This document shows positions 1-9,501 of a stretch of DNA of 37,080 bases, piece after piece. The translations under genes were made by a program, and so were the position numbers. The DNA is from Pantoea wallisii. Its GTDB lineage: Bacteria; Pseudomonadota; Gammaproteobacteria; Enterobacterales; Enterobacteriaceae. Position 1 is the first letter of the stretch. Every line of letters begins with the position of its first letter. The notes under the pieces are model-generated. The model was given only the letters and a program-made list of their open reading frames with translations. It was not told where the DNA came from and did not search any database. Location: the NCBI RefSeq assembly GCF_002095485.1, contig NZ_MLFS01000051.1, forward strand, positions 1 to 37,080. The letters run 5' to 3'.

Positions 1-22
1 TTTGCTTCAGGCGCGACAACGC

Positions 23-313
23 TCAGGGAAAGATCCCTTTAAAACCGGTCTTTTTTCTCGGACCCGTCATGATCGCCTCCAGCGCCTCAACGCACCTGAG
101 ATAGTGTGGCGTTTTTTTATGCGCGGCGACGGCGTCACTGTCGACATAAGCCTCATAAATATAGAACCTGGTCGGCTCCTGTTCGTCCTGCAGCACATCG
201 AATCGCAGATTACCCGGCTCTTTAATTGCCCCTTCGTGGTTATCGCGAAACACCTCCAGAAATTCATCGACCTTATCGGCTTTGACATTAATTTCAACGA
301 GTGTGACTTCCAT
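23..313 (-). CDS. lsrG: (4S)-4-hydroxy-5-phosphooxypentane-2,3-dione isomerase LsrG
   Basis: A small cytoplasmic enzyme of the ABM (antibiotic biosynthesis monooxygenase-like) fold. In E. coli it isomerises phospho-AI-2 (P-DPD) to the 3-hydroxy-2,4-pentanedione phosphate used by LsrF. The 96-residue product has the family length and closely resembles E. coli LsrG from end to end, including VTLVEINV at the start, [10 protein letters not shown] and FYIYEAY in the middle, and MTGPRKK near the C-terminus. It is the last gene of the minus-strand lsrACDBFG operon and starts 2 bases after the lsrF stop, so translational coupling is likely. The stop codon lies only 22 bases from the window edge, so any terminator is outside or cut off. 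Confidence 0.96.
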   Translation of the reverse strand: MEVTLVEINVKADKVDEFLEVFRDNHEGAIKEPGNLRFDVLQDEQEPTRFYIYEAYVDSDAVAAHKKTPHYLRCVEALEAIMTGPRKKTGFKGIFP

Positions 314-315
314 AA

Positions 316-1203
316 TTACTCCTGTGACGCCGCTTTTTCATCAAGATACAGCTGCCAGGCGTGGTCGACGCTGGCGTTGTCATGTACCACTGCCTGTACC
401 GCCTTTAACATAGCAATCGGCGATTCGGACTGGAAAATATTGCGCCCCATATCCACGCCGGATGCACCCTGATCGATCGCTTCGAAGCACATCCGGAGCG
501 CCTCGCGCTCGGGGAGCTTCTTGCCGCCGGCGATCACAATCGGTACCGGACAGCCTGCGGCGACCCGCTCGAAACCGCTGTCTACGTAGTAGGTTTTAAT
601 GATATGTGCCCCCATCTCGGCGGCAATGCGGGTCGCCAGCGAGAAGTAACGCTGATCGCGCGCCATCTCTTTCCCAACGCCGGTCACTGCCATGGTTGGC
701 ATACCGTAGCGGGTGCCGTGATCCACCAGTTGAATAATGTTTTTGATCGACTGATGCTCATGTTCGCTACCGATATAGATCTGCGCGGCCATGGCGGCCA
801 CATTCAGGCGCAGCGCATCTTCAATGGCCACCGCGACCGTTTCATTCGATAACGCAGTCAGAATCGAATTCCCGCCGGAGGCGCGTAACACCACGGGTTT
901 GTTGGCGGCGGCGGGCACCACGCTGCGCAAAATGCCGCGCGTACACATCAACACGTCTGCGTGTTCAAACAGCGGCGCGATAGTGAGATCGATGCGCTCC
1001 AGGCCAGTGGTTGGCCCCTGAAAGTAGCCGTGATCGAACGCCAGCATAACGGTGCGCCCGGAGGCTGGCCTGAAAATACGCGTCAGCCTCGACTGCATGC
1101 CCCAGTCCAGCGCCCCGCTGCCTTTAAGAAAGAATGCGCTGTGGCTTTGCGGCGTACCCACACCAAAATTTTTGCCGTCTTTAATGTCATCCAGATCAGC
1201 CAT
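316..1203 (-). CDS. lsrF: 3-hydroxy-5-phosphonooxypentane-2,4-dione thiolase LsrF
   Basis: A class I aldolase-like (beta/alpha)8 barrel that transfers the acetyl group of the P-AI-2 isomer to CoA, ending AI-2 catabolism. The 295-residue protein aligns with E. coli LsrF (291 residues) over its whole length. Visible landmarks are [11 protein letters not shown] at the start, the [20 protein letters not shown] block, [11 protein letters not shown], the IIKTYYV strand carrying the probable Schiff-base lysine, [17 protein letters not shown], and the terminal phosphate-binding [11 protein letters not shown]. It lies 29 bases downstream of lsrB and 2 bases upstream of lsrG. The small gaps support one transcript. 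Confidence 0.97.
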   Translation of the reverse strand: MADLDDIKDGKNFGVGTPQSHSAFFLKGSGALDWGMQSRLTRIFRPASGRTVMLAFDHGYFQGPTTGLERIDLTIAPLFEHADVLMCTRGILRSVVPAAANKPVVLRASGGNSILTALSNETVAVAIEDALRLNVAAMAAQIYIGSEHEHQSIKNIIQLVDHGTRYGMPTMAVTGVGKEMARDQRYFSLATRIAAEMGAHIIKTYYVDSGFERVAAGCPVPIVIAGGKKLPEREALRMCFEAIDQGASGVDMGRNIFQSESPIAMLKAVQAVVHDNASVDHAWQLYLDEKAASQE

Positions 1204-1232
1204 CTCAAGCTCTCCTTACAGTGACGTTCATA

Positions 1233-2252
1233 TCAGAAATCGTATTTACCGATGTTGTCTTTGGTGAATACCACGCGCTCCGGCAGCAGAACGATGCCGT
1301 TACCTTTGGCTTCATACTGGTAGCCCTGTACGCTGTTGGGTGAAACAGCAACCTGACCGATGTCTGGCACCGTCAGCTTGTCGCCCACGTTCAGCTCGCC
1401 CCTCTTCAGCAACTGTTCGGCGACGTATACCGAGATCTTGCCCTGTGCCACCACGTCCCACAGTCCGAACTGTTTTACAGTTCCGCGTTCGACATAAGGC
1501 CGCATGACGTTTGGCGTACTGAAGCCGACGATGGCGATATCTTTACGTCCGAGGTTTTCTGCCGCCTGCGCCGCCGCTGGCAAGGCGTTGGCGTCCGGCG
1601 CGATGATGGCATCGAGATCGCTCCACGACTTCATGATGCCTTCGGCGGTTTGTAGCGACTTGGTAGCGTCGTTATAACCATACTGCGTGGTGACGATCTC
1701 CCAGCCGGGATGCGCTTTGGCGATGCGGGCTTTTGCCTCTTTTACCCACTGGTTCTGGTCAGTTACCGTCGGGCTGGAGTAAAAAAACGCCACTTTAGCG
1801 CGCTCTTTGGTGACCTGGCTGGCTGTCATATCCACCAGCATGGAACCCAACTGCTGCGGGGTGCCCTGATTAACGTAAATTGAGCGGCACTCTGGTTTAG
1901 TGTCCGAATCCCAGGTCAGCACTTTCACGCCGCGCTGCATCGCGCGTTTCAGGGCCGGGCAGAGGCCGTCGGGTGAGACTGCCGCCACGACAATGGCGCC
2001 ATAACCCTGATTGACGAAGTTGTTAATCATCTGCACCTGCCCCGAGACGCTGGGTTCTGTCGGACCGTCGTAGGTCACATCAACACCCAGCGCTTTGCCG
2101 GCCGCCATGGCGCCATTGCCGCCGCTGGTGAAGTAGCCCACCCCCACCAGCTTCGGGATAAAAGCAATGCGTTCTGCCGCCTGTACACTGGCGCACATCA
2201 TGGCGAGTGCGCTGACAGCGAAAAGGTCTTTCCACGCGGTTCTTTTCATCAT
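1233..2252 (-). CDS. lsrB: Autoinducer-2 periplasmic binding protein LsrB
   Basis: The periplasmic solute-binding protein of the Lsr ABC importer, which binds R-THMF (AI-2). It is about 339 residues with a hydrophobic leader ending near [11 protein letters not shown], a typical Sec signal peptide. The residues known to contact AI-2 in Salmonella LsrB are all present in context: Lys in FIPKLVG, Asp in TWDSDTKPE, Asp-Gln in TVTDQNQW, and Pro/Ala in [10 protein letters not shown]. This should therefore be a true AI-2 receptor rather than a ribose-binding paralogue. Two adjacent ATG codons are possible; the second (2249) has better spacing from the GGAG motif. It lies 10 bases downstream of lsrD. 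Confidence 0.97.
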   Translation of the reverse strand: MMKRTAWKDLFAVSALAMMCASVQAAERIAFIPKLVGVGYFTSGGNGAMAAGKALGVDVTYDGPTEPSVSGQVQMINNFVNQGYGAIVVAAVSPDGLCPALKRAMQRGVKVLTWDSDTKPECRSIYVNQGTPQQLGSMLVDMTASQVTKERAKVAFFYSSPTVTDQNQWVKEAKARIAKAHPGWEIVTTQYGYNDATKSLQTAEGIMKSWSDLDAIIAPDANALPAAAQAAENLGRKDIAIVGFSTPNVMRPYVERGTVKQFGLWDVVAQGKISVYVAEQLLKRGELNVGDKLTVPDIGQVAVSPNSVQGYQYEAKGNGIVLLPERVVFTKDNIGKYDF

Positions 2253-2262
2253 TCACTCCACA

Positions 2263-3288
2263 TTATTTCGGGGTCAAAGAAGCAGAAGACGCAGACCAGC
2301 GGCGGTATACGCGCTGGAAGACACTGCGAAGCAGGCCTCGGTTGAGGCTGGCAGAGCGGCCAATGACCACCAGAATCAGCAGCGCGCCGGAGAGTGCGCT
2401 GGAGACCTGACTGGAAATTCCGACCATCTGCAGCCCTTGTTGCAAATAACCAATGAGTAAGGTTGCCAGCGCCGTGCCGAGCACCGAGCCAGCGCCGCCA
2501 TAAATATTCGCGCCGCCGAGCACGACTGCGGTGATAGCGGGCATGAGTAACGAGACCCCAAGATCCGAGCGCGCCGAGCCGAAATAGGAGGTCATCACGA
2601 TCGCCGCGACTGCCGAGGCCAGCCCGGTCATGCCATAAAGCGCGAACAGGGTGCGGCTGACGGGCAGTGCGCCATAGCGCGCCACCCGGGCGTTTTGCCC
2701 AATCAGGAAGACATTGCGGCCCGTGCGCGTGCGGTGCATCAGGGCCCAGAAAAAGAGCGTCGCCAGGAGGAAAATCAGCAGGGGCATGGGCAGACCCAGT
2801 ACCACCTGATTCGCGAAGTCAGTAAAAGCCTGAGGGAAGTCGCCGATGCCTTCAAATCCTGTTGCACCTGCCAGTCCTGAGAGCAGCAGCGCACTGCCGC
2901 CGAACAGATATAGCGTTCCCAGAGTGATAACCAGCGGGTTTACGCCGGTGTAGAGGATCAGCGCAGCGTTGAGCAGGCCGCAGGCCGCACCCAGCGTCAG
3001 CGTCAGGCCAATCGCCAGCGGCAGCGGTACGCCCGTCTGGCACAGTACCCCCAGCGCGATGGCACACAGCCCGATGGTTGAACCAAATGAAATATCGATA
3101 CCGCCGCTCACAATCACCATGGTCAGCGGCAGTGCTACGATGCCAATAGTGATGAAATCGCTGGTGCTAAACAGCAGCGTGTTAATGTCCAGCATGCGCG
3201 GGTTAGCCGAGCCGAACAACAGCACCTCCACCACAAGCAGAGCCAGCAGTGCCCCTTCCCAGCCGTAACGTTTCAGATGGCTCATCAC
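2263..3288 (-). CDS. lsrD: AI-2 ABC transporter permease LsrD
   Basis: The second inner-membrane permease of the AI-2 importer, of the BPD_transp_2/RbsC type. The 341-residue protein is a series of hydrophobic segments with the family signatures [12 protein letters not shown] (early cytoplasmic loop region) and [20 protein letters not shown] (the loop that contacts the ATPase). Its start overlaps the lsrC stop by four bases (ATGA), indicating translational coupling. It should form a heterodimer with LsrC and be energised by LsrA. No frame disruption is seen. Confidence 0.96.
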   Translation of the reverse strand: MMSHLKRYGWEGALLALLVVEVLLFGSANPRMLDINTLLFSTSDFITIGIVALPLTMVIVSGGIDISFGSTIGLCAIALGVLCQTGVPLPLAIGLTLTLGAACGLLNAALILYTGVNPLVITLGTLYLFGGSALLLSGLAGATGFEGIGDFPQAFTDFANQVVLGLPMPLLIFLLATLFFWALMHRTRTGRNVFLIGQNARVARYGALPVSRTLFALYGMTGLASAVAAIVMTSYFGSARSDLGVSLLMPAITAVVLGGANIYGGAGSVLGTALATLLIGYLQQGLQMVGISSQVSSALSGALLILVVIGRSASLNRGLLRSVFQRVYRRWSASSASLTPK

Positions 3289-4349
3289 AACACCCCGCTC
3301 TTGTTGGCGTTCATACGTCGGGAGGTGCGCGGTGCCGGCGGTTTCGTGCTGGCTCTGCTGACCGCCGCCGCCTTCGGCTGAAAACGGACGTACTTCTGGC
3401 GGCGCAGATTTTTATCCAGCGCCTGTCGCAAACGCCCGTCGAACACCAGCACCGCCAGCAACACGACGCCGGCGATAAAATCATTCCACCACGCGGGCAG
3501 GCGGAGCAGGACTAACACGCTGTCGATCTGGGTCAGAAAATAGGCCCCCAGCACGGCACCAACAATGCTGCCTGTGCCACCAAGCAGGCTGATTCCCCCC
3601 AGTACGCAGGCGGCAATCGCTTTCATCTCCAGCCCGCTGCCGGTTTGGTTCGGGACGAATCCAATCTGCGAGGCAAAAACAATTCCGGCCAGCGCCGCCA
3701 TCAAGCCATTCATACCAAAAGCCAGAATCCGGATGCGGTTCACCGGCACGCCCAGCTGGCGTGCGCCCTGAAGATTGTCGCCGACGGCATAGAAGCTGCG
3801 GCCAAATGCCGTACGTGACAGCATCCAGAACATTGCGCACAGCAGAATAATGACCAGCAACCCCAACGGAGAGATGCCCACTATCCGCGGCACCGAAAGC
3901 ATTTTCAGCTCAGCCGGCAACCCCTCTATCCATTTGCCGCCGGTCAGCAGCAGCATCAAACCGCGATACAATCCCAGGGTACCCAGGGTGGCGACAATCG
4001 CCGGGATCCGTAGCCAGGCCACCAGAACCCCGTTAAATAAGCCCGCCGCGCCCCCTACCGCCAGTGTCGCCAGACAGGCCAGCGGCAAGGCAACGCCGCT
4101 ATTCAGCAAGATGCCCAGCGATACGGCGCACAGGCCGGTAATCGATCCTACCGACACATCAATGTTGCGGGTCAGCATCACCAGCGTGGCCCCCATCGCC
4201 AGTAGCATCAGGATCTGCGCGCTGCCGAAAATCATCCCCAGCGTCTGGAAGCTAAACGCGTGGCTGTCTATCGCGCCGGGCAGGCCGAACAGCACAACAA
4301 TCGCCAATAGCGCGGTCAGTTCACGGTTATTCTGAATCAGTCTCAGCAT
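3285..4349 (-). CDS. lsrC: AI-2 ABC transporter permease LsrC
   Basis: The first inner-membrane permease of the AI-2 importer. The 354-residue hydrophobic protein carries the typical RbsC-family motifs [13 protein letters not shown] and [19 protein letters not shown], and starts [22 protein letters not shown] as in E. coli LsrC. The C-terminal tail after [18 protein letters not shown] is basic and slightly longer than in the 342-residue E. coli protein. Its start codon overlaps the lsrA stop by one base (TGATG), and its end overlaps lsrD by four bases, so the three transporter genes are translationally coupled. Confidence 0.96.
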   Translation of the reverse strand: MLRLIQNNRELTALLAIVVLFGLPGAIDSHAFSFQTLGMIFGSAQILMLLAMGATLVMLTRNIDVSVGSITGLCAVSLGILLNSGVALPLACLATLAVGGAAGLFNGVLVAWLRIPAIVATLGTLGLYRGLMLLLTGGKWIEGLPAELKMLSVPRIVGISPLGLLVIILLCAMFWMLSRTAFGRSFYAVGDNLQGARQLGVPVNRIRILAFGMNGLMAALAGIVFASQIGFVPNQTGSGLEMKAIAACVLGGISLLGGTGSIVGAVLGAYFLTQIDSVLVLLRLPAWWNDFIAGVVLLAVLVFDGRLRQALDKNLRRQKYVRFQPKAAAVSRASTKPPAPRTSRRMNANKSGVL

Positions 4350-5893
4350 CAGGCTTCCCCCTCTGAGGCACCGGCTGGCTCGGGTCGGTGCGCATTACCA
4401 AAGGCGATATGCATGATGCCGTTAACGTTGATATCGTCACCGCGCAGTTCGCCACTCATCTCCCCCTGATGCATAACAAAGACCCGGTCCGCCAGCGCTT
4501 CAATCTCATCCATATCAGATGAGATCAGCAGCACGGCGACACCCTGCTTCACCACGCTCTGCAGCAGCTGGTAGATGTCGGCGCGGGCGGATATGTCCAC
4601 GCCACGGGTTGGCTCATCAACAATCAGCAGCGTGGGGGCTGCCTCAAGACACCGGGCAATCAGCAGTTTTTGCTGATTGCCGCCGGAGAGCGTGCGAGCA
4701 TGCTGCTCGCCGTGGGAGTATTTGATGCCCAGCGCGCGGTGGTAGCGCTCAAGTACGGCGGCTTCGCGCTTAGGGTTAAGCCACCAGCCGGCGCGGTTGA
4801 ACGTCAGCGACGTGGTGTTCCATGCCAGCGGCGCATCAAGATATAAGCCAGAGGACTGCCGATCCTCGGGCAAATAGACCAGCCCCTGTTGAAGTCTGGC
4901 CCGGGTATTCAGCGAGCTAATGTCATGGCCCGCCAGCCACACCTGCCCGGCCCGCGCCGCGCGCAGCCCATACAGCGTTTCGGCTAATTCAGTGCGTCCG
5001 GCTCCCACCACGCCGGCCAGCCCGACAATCTCTCCGGCATGCACCGTCAGGGAGATATCGATAAACCCCTCGCCAGTCAGCTCTTCCACCTGTAGCACTG
5101 GCGTACCGGCCGCACCAGTGCGCCGCGAACCGGGCAGATCCAGCCAGAGCGTCTGTTCAGCGGTCAGCGCCGCTTCAGCCGCCTGCGGGGTAATGGCCTG
5201 AATCAGCTGGTTGTTATCAAGCTCGCTGAGTGTGCCACTGAGGGCAATCTTACCGTCACGCATCACGCTGACGCGGTCAGCAATCTGGCGAATTTCGGGC
5301 AGCTTATGTGAGATAAACACCACGCCCACGCCCTGCGCAGCCAGTTGCTTAACCTGCGTAAATAGCCGGGCAGACTCCGCCGGCGTTAGCGACGCCGTCG
5401 GTTCATCGAGGATCAATAAGCGCGCATCACGCATCAGCCCGCGTAAAATCTCAACCAACTGCTGGTCGGCGACGTCGAGTGTGCCGGCCAGCGCGCTGAG
5501 GGGTAAGGTGCAGCCCAGCTGCTCAAGGCGCTGTTTCAGCTTGTCAGCACTGGCCTGATGAGCCGGCAACCGGAACAGAATGTTCTCCCTTACCGTCAGG
5601 CTGGGGAACAGCATCGGCTCCTGCGGTACCAGATAGATCCCGGCCTGATGAGCTCTGGCGGGCGTCATACCGGTTTGCACCTGGCCATTCAGGCACAGCG
5701 CTCCGCTATCCGCCACCTCAATGCCGGCGATGATCTTCATCAGCGTTGATTTTCCCGCGCCGTTGCCGCCCAGCAGCGCATGGATCTCACCGCTATGCAG
5801 GGTAAAGTCGATATTTTTCAGTACCGCTACGCCGGAAAAGCCTTTACTGACACCGGATACCTGTAATAACGCATTGAGGGAGTCTGTGTGCAT
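4349..5893 (-). CDS. lsrA: AI-2 ABC transporter ATP-binding protein LsrA
   Basis: The double-domain ATPase of the AI-2 importer. The first half carries Walker [13 protein letters not shown] and Walker [12 protein letters not shown]. The second half has the usual degenerate P-loop [12 protein letters not shown], the signature [15 protein letters not shown] and Walker [13 protein letters not shown]. The open frame extends 45 bases further upstream, but the ATG at 5893 ([12 protein letters not shown]) is chosen because an AGAGG motif lies about 6 bases upstream and the E. coli protein starts at the equivalent place. It is the first gene of the lsrACDBFG operon. Its promoter lies in the divergent region shared with lsrR. 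Confidence 0.95.
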   Translation of the reverse strand: MHTDSLNALLQVSGVSKGFSGVAVLKNIDFTLHSGEIHALLGGNGAGKSTLMKIIAGIEVADSGALCLNGQVQTGMTPARAHQAGIYLVPQEPMLFPSLTVRENILFRLPAHQASADKLKQRLEQLGCTLPLSALAGTLDVADQQLVEILRGLMRDARLLILDEPTASLTPAESARLFTQVKQLAAQGVGVVFISHKLPEIRQIADRVSVMRDGKIALSGTLSELDNNQLIQAITPQAAEAALTAEQTLWLDLPGSRRTGAAGTPVLQVEELTGEGFIDISLTVHAGEIVGLAGVVGAGRTELAETLYGLRAARAGQVWLAGHDISSLNTRARLQQGLVYLPEDRQSSGLYLDAPLAWNTTSLTFNRAGWWLNPKREAAVLERYHRALGIKYSHGEQHARTLSGGNQQKLLIARCLEAAPTLLIVDEPTRGVDISARADIYQLLQSVVKQGVAVLLISSDMDEIEALADRVFVMHQGEMSGELRGDDINVNGIMHIAFGNAHRPEPAGASEGEA

Positions 5894-6124
5894 GCATGGC
5901 CTCTGAGTGAGCTGCTCTTTATGAACAAATGTTTTCACTATTTAATAATGTTCAGAAGCCTAGTCTGCGTCAGTGGATAAAACCTGAGCAGCGATCACAG
6001 TTTGTTCAATCCATGCCATGTGCGTTATGATTCAGGCGGCAATCCTTCTTGTTCTGCCGTCTCCGTCACAGTTAACATCAATTTGTTAACGAACAATTGA
6101 TTTATATTTTTATAAGTGTTCACT
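5894..6124. promoter_or_regulatory. lsrA/lsrR divergent promoter region with repeated TGTTCA/TGAACA half-sites
   Basis: This 231-base AT-rich region separates the divergent lsrA and lsrR genes. The hexamer TGTTCA, or its complement TGAACA, occurs at 5922-5927, 5949-5954, 6003-6008 and 6117-6122, with a related GAACAATTG at 6091. A GTTAAC pair flanks ATCAATTT at 6071-6090. LsrR is known to bind and repress this intergenic region in E. coli and Salmonella, so the repeated hexamers are reasonable operator candidates. This is an inference from repetition and position only. No convincing CRP site was found. Confidence 0.5.
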
Positions 6125-7099
6125 ATGAATGATAAAGCAACTCAGTCCGACCTGACTATCCCACTGGAATATGGCATGGGCGAAGAAGAGCTGTTAGCGC
6201 GCACCGCGTGGTTCTACTACCACGACGGCCTGACACAAAATGAGATCGGTGACCGGCTGGGGCTGACGCGTCTGAAAGTTTCGCGTTTACTGGAAAAAGG
6301 CCGCCAGTCGGGAGTGATCCGCGTACAGATTAATTCGCGTTTCGAGGGGTGCCTGGCGCTGGAAAATACCCTGCTGGAGCGCTTTGATCTGCAGCATATC
6401 CGCGTGTTACCGCACCTGGCGGATGGTGTGTTGAGCAGCCGCCTGGGCGTGGGGGCCGCCCATATGCTGATGACCCTGCTCAAGCCCGATCAGCTGCTGG
6501 CAGTGGGGTTTGGTGAAACAGCGATGAGCACCCTGCAGCATTTAAGTGGGTTTATCAGTTCGCAGCAGATTCGCATGGTCACGCTCTCCGGTGGCGTCGG
6601 CCCCTATATGACGGGCATCGGCCAGCTCGACGCGGCCTGTGGCGTGAGCATTATTCCCGCGCCGCTCCGGGCTTCGTCCGCCAGCGTCGCGGCGATTTTT
6701 CGCCAGGAGCGCAATGTGCATGACGTGATGCTGGCTGCGTGCGCAGCCGATATCGCCATTGTCGGTATCGGCTCGCTGAACCAGAGGCACGATGCGACGA
6801 TCCTGCGCTCCGGCTATATCAGCGAAGGCGAACAGCTGATTTTCGGCCGTAAAGGCGCGGTCGGCGATATTCTCGGCTACTTCATGCAGCGCAACGGCGA
6901 GCTGGCGGAGAACATGGCGATTCACGATGAGCTGATCGCCGTCTCACCGGCGGAGTTAGCCAATATTCCCACCGTATTGGGCGTGGCCGCCGGGGTGGAG
7001 AAAGCCGAGGCGATTGTCGCGGCGCTGAAGGGTAAACGCATCAACGCACTGGTTACCGAAGAGAGCACGGCGCAGGCAATGCTGGCGCTGCTCGATTAA
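6125..7099 (+). CDS. lsrR: Transcriptional repressor LsrR (SorC family)
   Basis: The phospho-AI-2-responsive repressor of the lsr genes. The N-terminal helix-turn-helix is visible in [33 protein letters not shown]. It is followed by a sugar-phosphate-binding domain with [22 protein letters not shown]-like [13 protein letters not shown] and the ending [16 protein letters not shown], closely matching E. coli LsrR. An upstream GTG at 6116 is also open, but the ATG at 6125 (MNDKATQ) corresponds to the E. coli start. Neither has a strong ribosome-binding site. It is divergent from lsrA and 65 bases upstream of lsrK, with which it is probably co-transcribed. Confidence 0.95.
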   Translation: MNDKATQSDLTIPLEYGMGEEELLARTAWFYYHDGLTQNEIGDRLGLTRLKVSRLLEKGRQSGVIRVQINSRFEGCLALENTLLERFDLQHIRVLPHLADGVLSSRLGVGAAHMLMTLLKPDQLLAVGFGETAMSTLQHLSGFISSQQIRMVTLSGGVGPYMTGIGQLDAACGVSIIPAPLRASSASVAAIFRQERNVHDVMLAACAADIAIVGIGSLNQRHDATILRSGYISEGEQLIFGRKGAVGDILGYFMQRNGELAENMAIHDELIAVSPAELANIPTVLGVAAGVEKAEAIVAALKGKRINALVTEESTAQAMLALLD

Positions 7100-7164
7100 C
7101 GCGCATGTTGTGTTCGGCGTGGCGGCGGTAGCGGGTACCGACTAAACCGTTATGAGGGGCGACA

Positions 7165-8754
7165 ATGAGCACATCATCTGCAACAGAACAGGATGCGTAT
7201 TTGATGGCGCTGGATGCCGGCACGGGCAGCATCCGCGCGGTGATTTTCAATCTTGAAGGCGAGCAAATAGCGGCGGGACAGGCCGAGTGGATCCACCTGG
7301 CGGTGCCCGACGTACCCGGTTCGATGGAGTTTGATTTGAGCAAAAACTGGCAGTTAGCCTGCCAGTGTATTCGTCAGGCCCTGCATGACGCCCGGATCCC
7401 CGCCGCCCGTATTCGCGCTGTCGCCGCCTGCTCTATGCGCGAAGGTATCGTGCTCTATAACAGAGCCGGTGAACCTATTTGGGCCTGCGCCAATGTCGAT
7501 GCGCGCGCCAGCCGCGAAGTTGCCGAGCTCAAGGAGATTCACGACTTTGCCTTTGAGCGCGAAGTGTATGAGTGCTCCGGCCAGACGCTGGCGCTCAGCG
7601 CCATGCCGCGCCTGCTATGGCTGGCACATCACCGCCCGGATATTTATCGCCAGGCCGCGACTGTCACCATGATCAGCGACTGGCTGGCCTATATGCTGTG
7701 TGGCGAGCTGGCGGTTGACCCTTCCAACGCGGGCACCACCGGCATGTTAGACCTTGCCACGCGCAACTGGCGTCCGGCGCTGCTCGACATGGCCGGGCTG
7801 CGCGCGGATATGCTCTCTCCGGTTGCCGAAACCGGCACCCGCCTGGGCTCCGTCACCGCCACAGCAGCAGCGGCCAGCGGCCTGCAGGCCGGTACGCCCG
7901 TGGGCATGGGTGGCGGTGATGTACAGCTCGGCACGCTGGGGTTGGGCGTGGTACACGCCGGGCAGACCGCCGTGCTGGGCGGCACCTTCTGGCAGCAAGT
8001 GGTTAACCTGCCGGCGCCGGTGACTGACCCGGAGATGAATATTCGTATCAACCCGCACGTGATCCCCGGCATGGCGCAAGCCGAGTCGATCAGCTTCTTC
8101 ACCGGCCTGACCATGCGCTGGTTCCGCGATGCCTTCTGCTCTGAAGAGAAGCTCATCGCGCAGCGTTTAGGGATTGATACCTATTCGCTGCTGGAGGAGA
8201 TGGCCGCCCGCGTGCCTGTTGGCTCGTGGGGCGTCACGCCGATCTTCTCCGATGCGATGCATTTCAAAAACTGGTATCACGCCGCGCCCTCTTTCATCAA
8301 TTTGTCGATTGATCCGGAACGCTGTAATAAACAGACCCTGTTCCGCGCCCTGGAGGAGAACGCCGCGATTGTCTCGGCCTGCAACCTGGATTTGATTGCC
8401 GATTTCTCTGGCGTGCGCGCTAAATCGCTGGTGTTTGCCGGAGGCGGTGCAAAAGGCAAGCTGTGGTGCCAGATTCTCAGTGATGTAACCGGGATGCCAG
8501 TCAGTGTGCCGGTCGTGAAAGAAGCCACTGCGCTGGGCTGCGCAATTGCCGCTGGCGTGGCGGCGGGCGTCTACGCTTCGCTCGCCGAAACCGGTGAATC
8601 TCTGGTGCGCTGGGAGCGCGAGTATCAGCCCGATGAGTCAAATCATGAAATCTATCAGTTGCAAAAGCGTAACTGGCAGGCCGTTTACTCAGACCAGCTT
8701 GGGTTAGTCGACAGGGCGTTAACCACCTCCCTGTGGAAAGCGCCGGGGCTGTAA
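7165..8754 (+). CDS. lsrK: Autoinducer-2 kinase LsrK
   Basis: A cytoplasmic FGGY-family kinase that phosphorylates imported AI-2 (DPD) with ATP, trapping it and generating the LsrR inducer. The 529-residue protein shows the N-terminal phosphate-binding [15 protein letters not shown], the active-site region [14 protein letters not shown], the [13 protein letters not shown] block and the C-terminal adenosine motif [12 protein letters not shown]. It matches E. coli LsrK closely through to the C-terminus [11 protein letters not shown]. The ATG at 7165 follows a GAGGGG motif at good spacing. It converges on ybiX with 18 bases between the stops. Confidence 0.97.
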   Translation: MSTSSATEQDAYLMALDAGTGSIRAVIFNLEGEQIAAGQAEWIHLAVPDVPGSMEFDLSKNWQLACQCIRQALHDARIPAARIRAVAACSMREGIVLYNRAGEPIWACANVDARASREVAELKEIHDFAFEREVYECSGQTLALSAMPRLLWLAHHRPDIYRQAATVTMISDWLAYMLCGELAVDPSNAGTTGMLDLATRNWRPALLDMAGLRADMLSPVAETGTRLGSVTATAAAASGLQAGTPVGMGGGDVQLGTLGLGVVHAGQTAVLGGTFWQQVVNLPAPVTDPEMNIRINPHVIPGMAQAESISFFTGLTMRWFRDAFCSEEKLIAQRLGIDTYSLLEEMAARVPVGSWGVTPIFSDAMHFKNWYHAAPSFINLSIDPERCNKQTLFRALEENAAIVSACNLDLIADFSGVRAKSLVFAGGGAKGKLWCQILSDVTGMPVSVPVVKEATALGCAIAAGVAAGVYASLAETGESLVRWEREYQPDESNHEIYQLQKRNWQAVYSDQLGLVDRALTTSLWKAPGL

Positions 8755-8772
8755 GGCTGCCGCGGCGCCGGG

Positions 8773-9450
8773 TTACACTTCTGTCCAGCTGCGCAGCAGA
8801 TTGTGATACATGTTGAGCAGCGACAGGAGCTCTTCACTGTCGCCGTGACGCGTACGCAGGCTTTGAATGTTGCGGTCCAGCTCAAAGAGCATGGCGCGCT
8901 GCTTGTCGTCACGCACCATTGACTGAATCCATAAGAACGAGGCCACGCGCGTGCCGCGCGTCACCGGCGTGACGCAGTGCAGGCTGCTGGCAGGATACAG
9001 CACCAGATGGCCGGCCGGCAGCTTCACGCTATGCTGACCATAGGTATCCTCAATCACCAGCTCGCCGCCCTCATAGCTTTCCGGCTCACACAGGAACAGC
9101 GTGGCCGAGAGATCGGTGCGCATCCAGCCCGCCGCGCCATTGTGGCGTACGGCGCCATCCACGTGAAAACCATAGGTCTCGCCCTGCTGATAGCGGTTGA
9201 ACAGCGGCGTGGAAAGGGTGCGCGGCAGTGCAGCAGAGAAGAAGAGCGGATGAGTGTTCAGCGCCTGCAGAACCGCAGCCTGCAGCTGATCGTACAGCGG
9301 CGTACGCGTATCAATTTGCTGATTGTTCTTTACGGTCGCGCCCTGGCTACCCACCGTGGCACGGCCGTCAATCCATGTGGCTTGTTGCAGTTGTGCGGTA
9401 AAACTCGCTACCTGTTCTGGCGTCAGCACAGCAGGAATATGGTACATCAT
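8773..9450 (-). CDS. ybiX: PKHD-type Fe(II)/2-oxoglutarate hydroxylase YbiX (PiuC family)
   Basis: A member of the PKHD-type oxygenase family (PiuC), commonly linked to iron-siderophore uptake genes; its substrate is not firmly known. The double-stranded beta-helix iron ligands are visible as His-x-Asp in [13 protein letters not shown] and the distal His in [18 protein letters not shown], whose Arg would bind 2-oxoglutarate. The frame is open to 9492, but the start is placed at the ATG of [14 protein letters not shown], as in E. coli YbiX, giving 225 residues. It lies 51 bases downstream of fiu on the same strand, so it is probably in the same Fur-controlled transcript. Confidence 0.94.
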   Translation of the reverse strand: MMYHIPAVLTPEQVASFTAQLQQATWIDGRATVGSQGATVKNNQQIDTRTPLYDQLQAAVLQALNTHPLFFSAALPRTLSTPLFNRYQQGETYGFHVDGAVRHNGAAGWMRTDLSATLFLCEPESYEGGELVIEDTYGQHSVKLPAGHLVLYPASSLHCVTPVTRGTRVASFLWIQSMVRDDKQRAMLFELDRNIQSLRTRHGDSEELLSLLNMYHNLLRSWTEV

Positions 9451-9501
9451 TACGGTGTTCTCGCCATAAAGCGTGGGGCAGTATGGCCCCACGCGTGATC
9501 G

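Noticed and set aside
5960..6035. CRP site in the lsrA-lsrR region
   Set aside because: Segments such as GCGATCACAG and ATGTGCGTTATG have only one acceptable half-site each.
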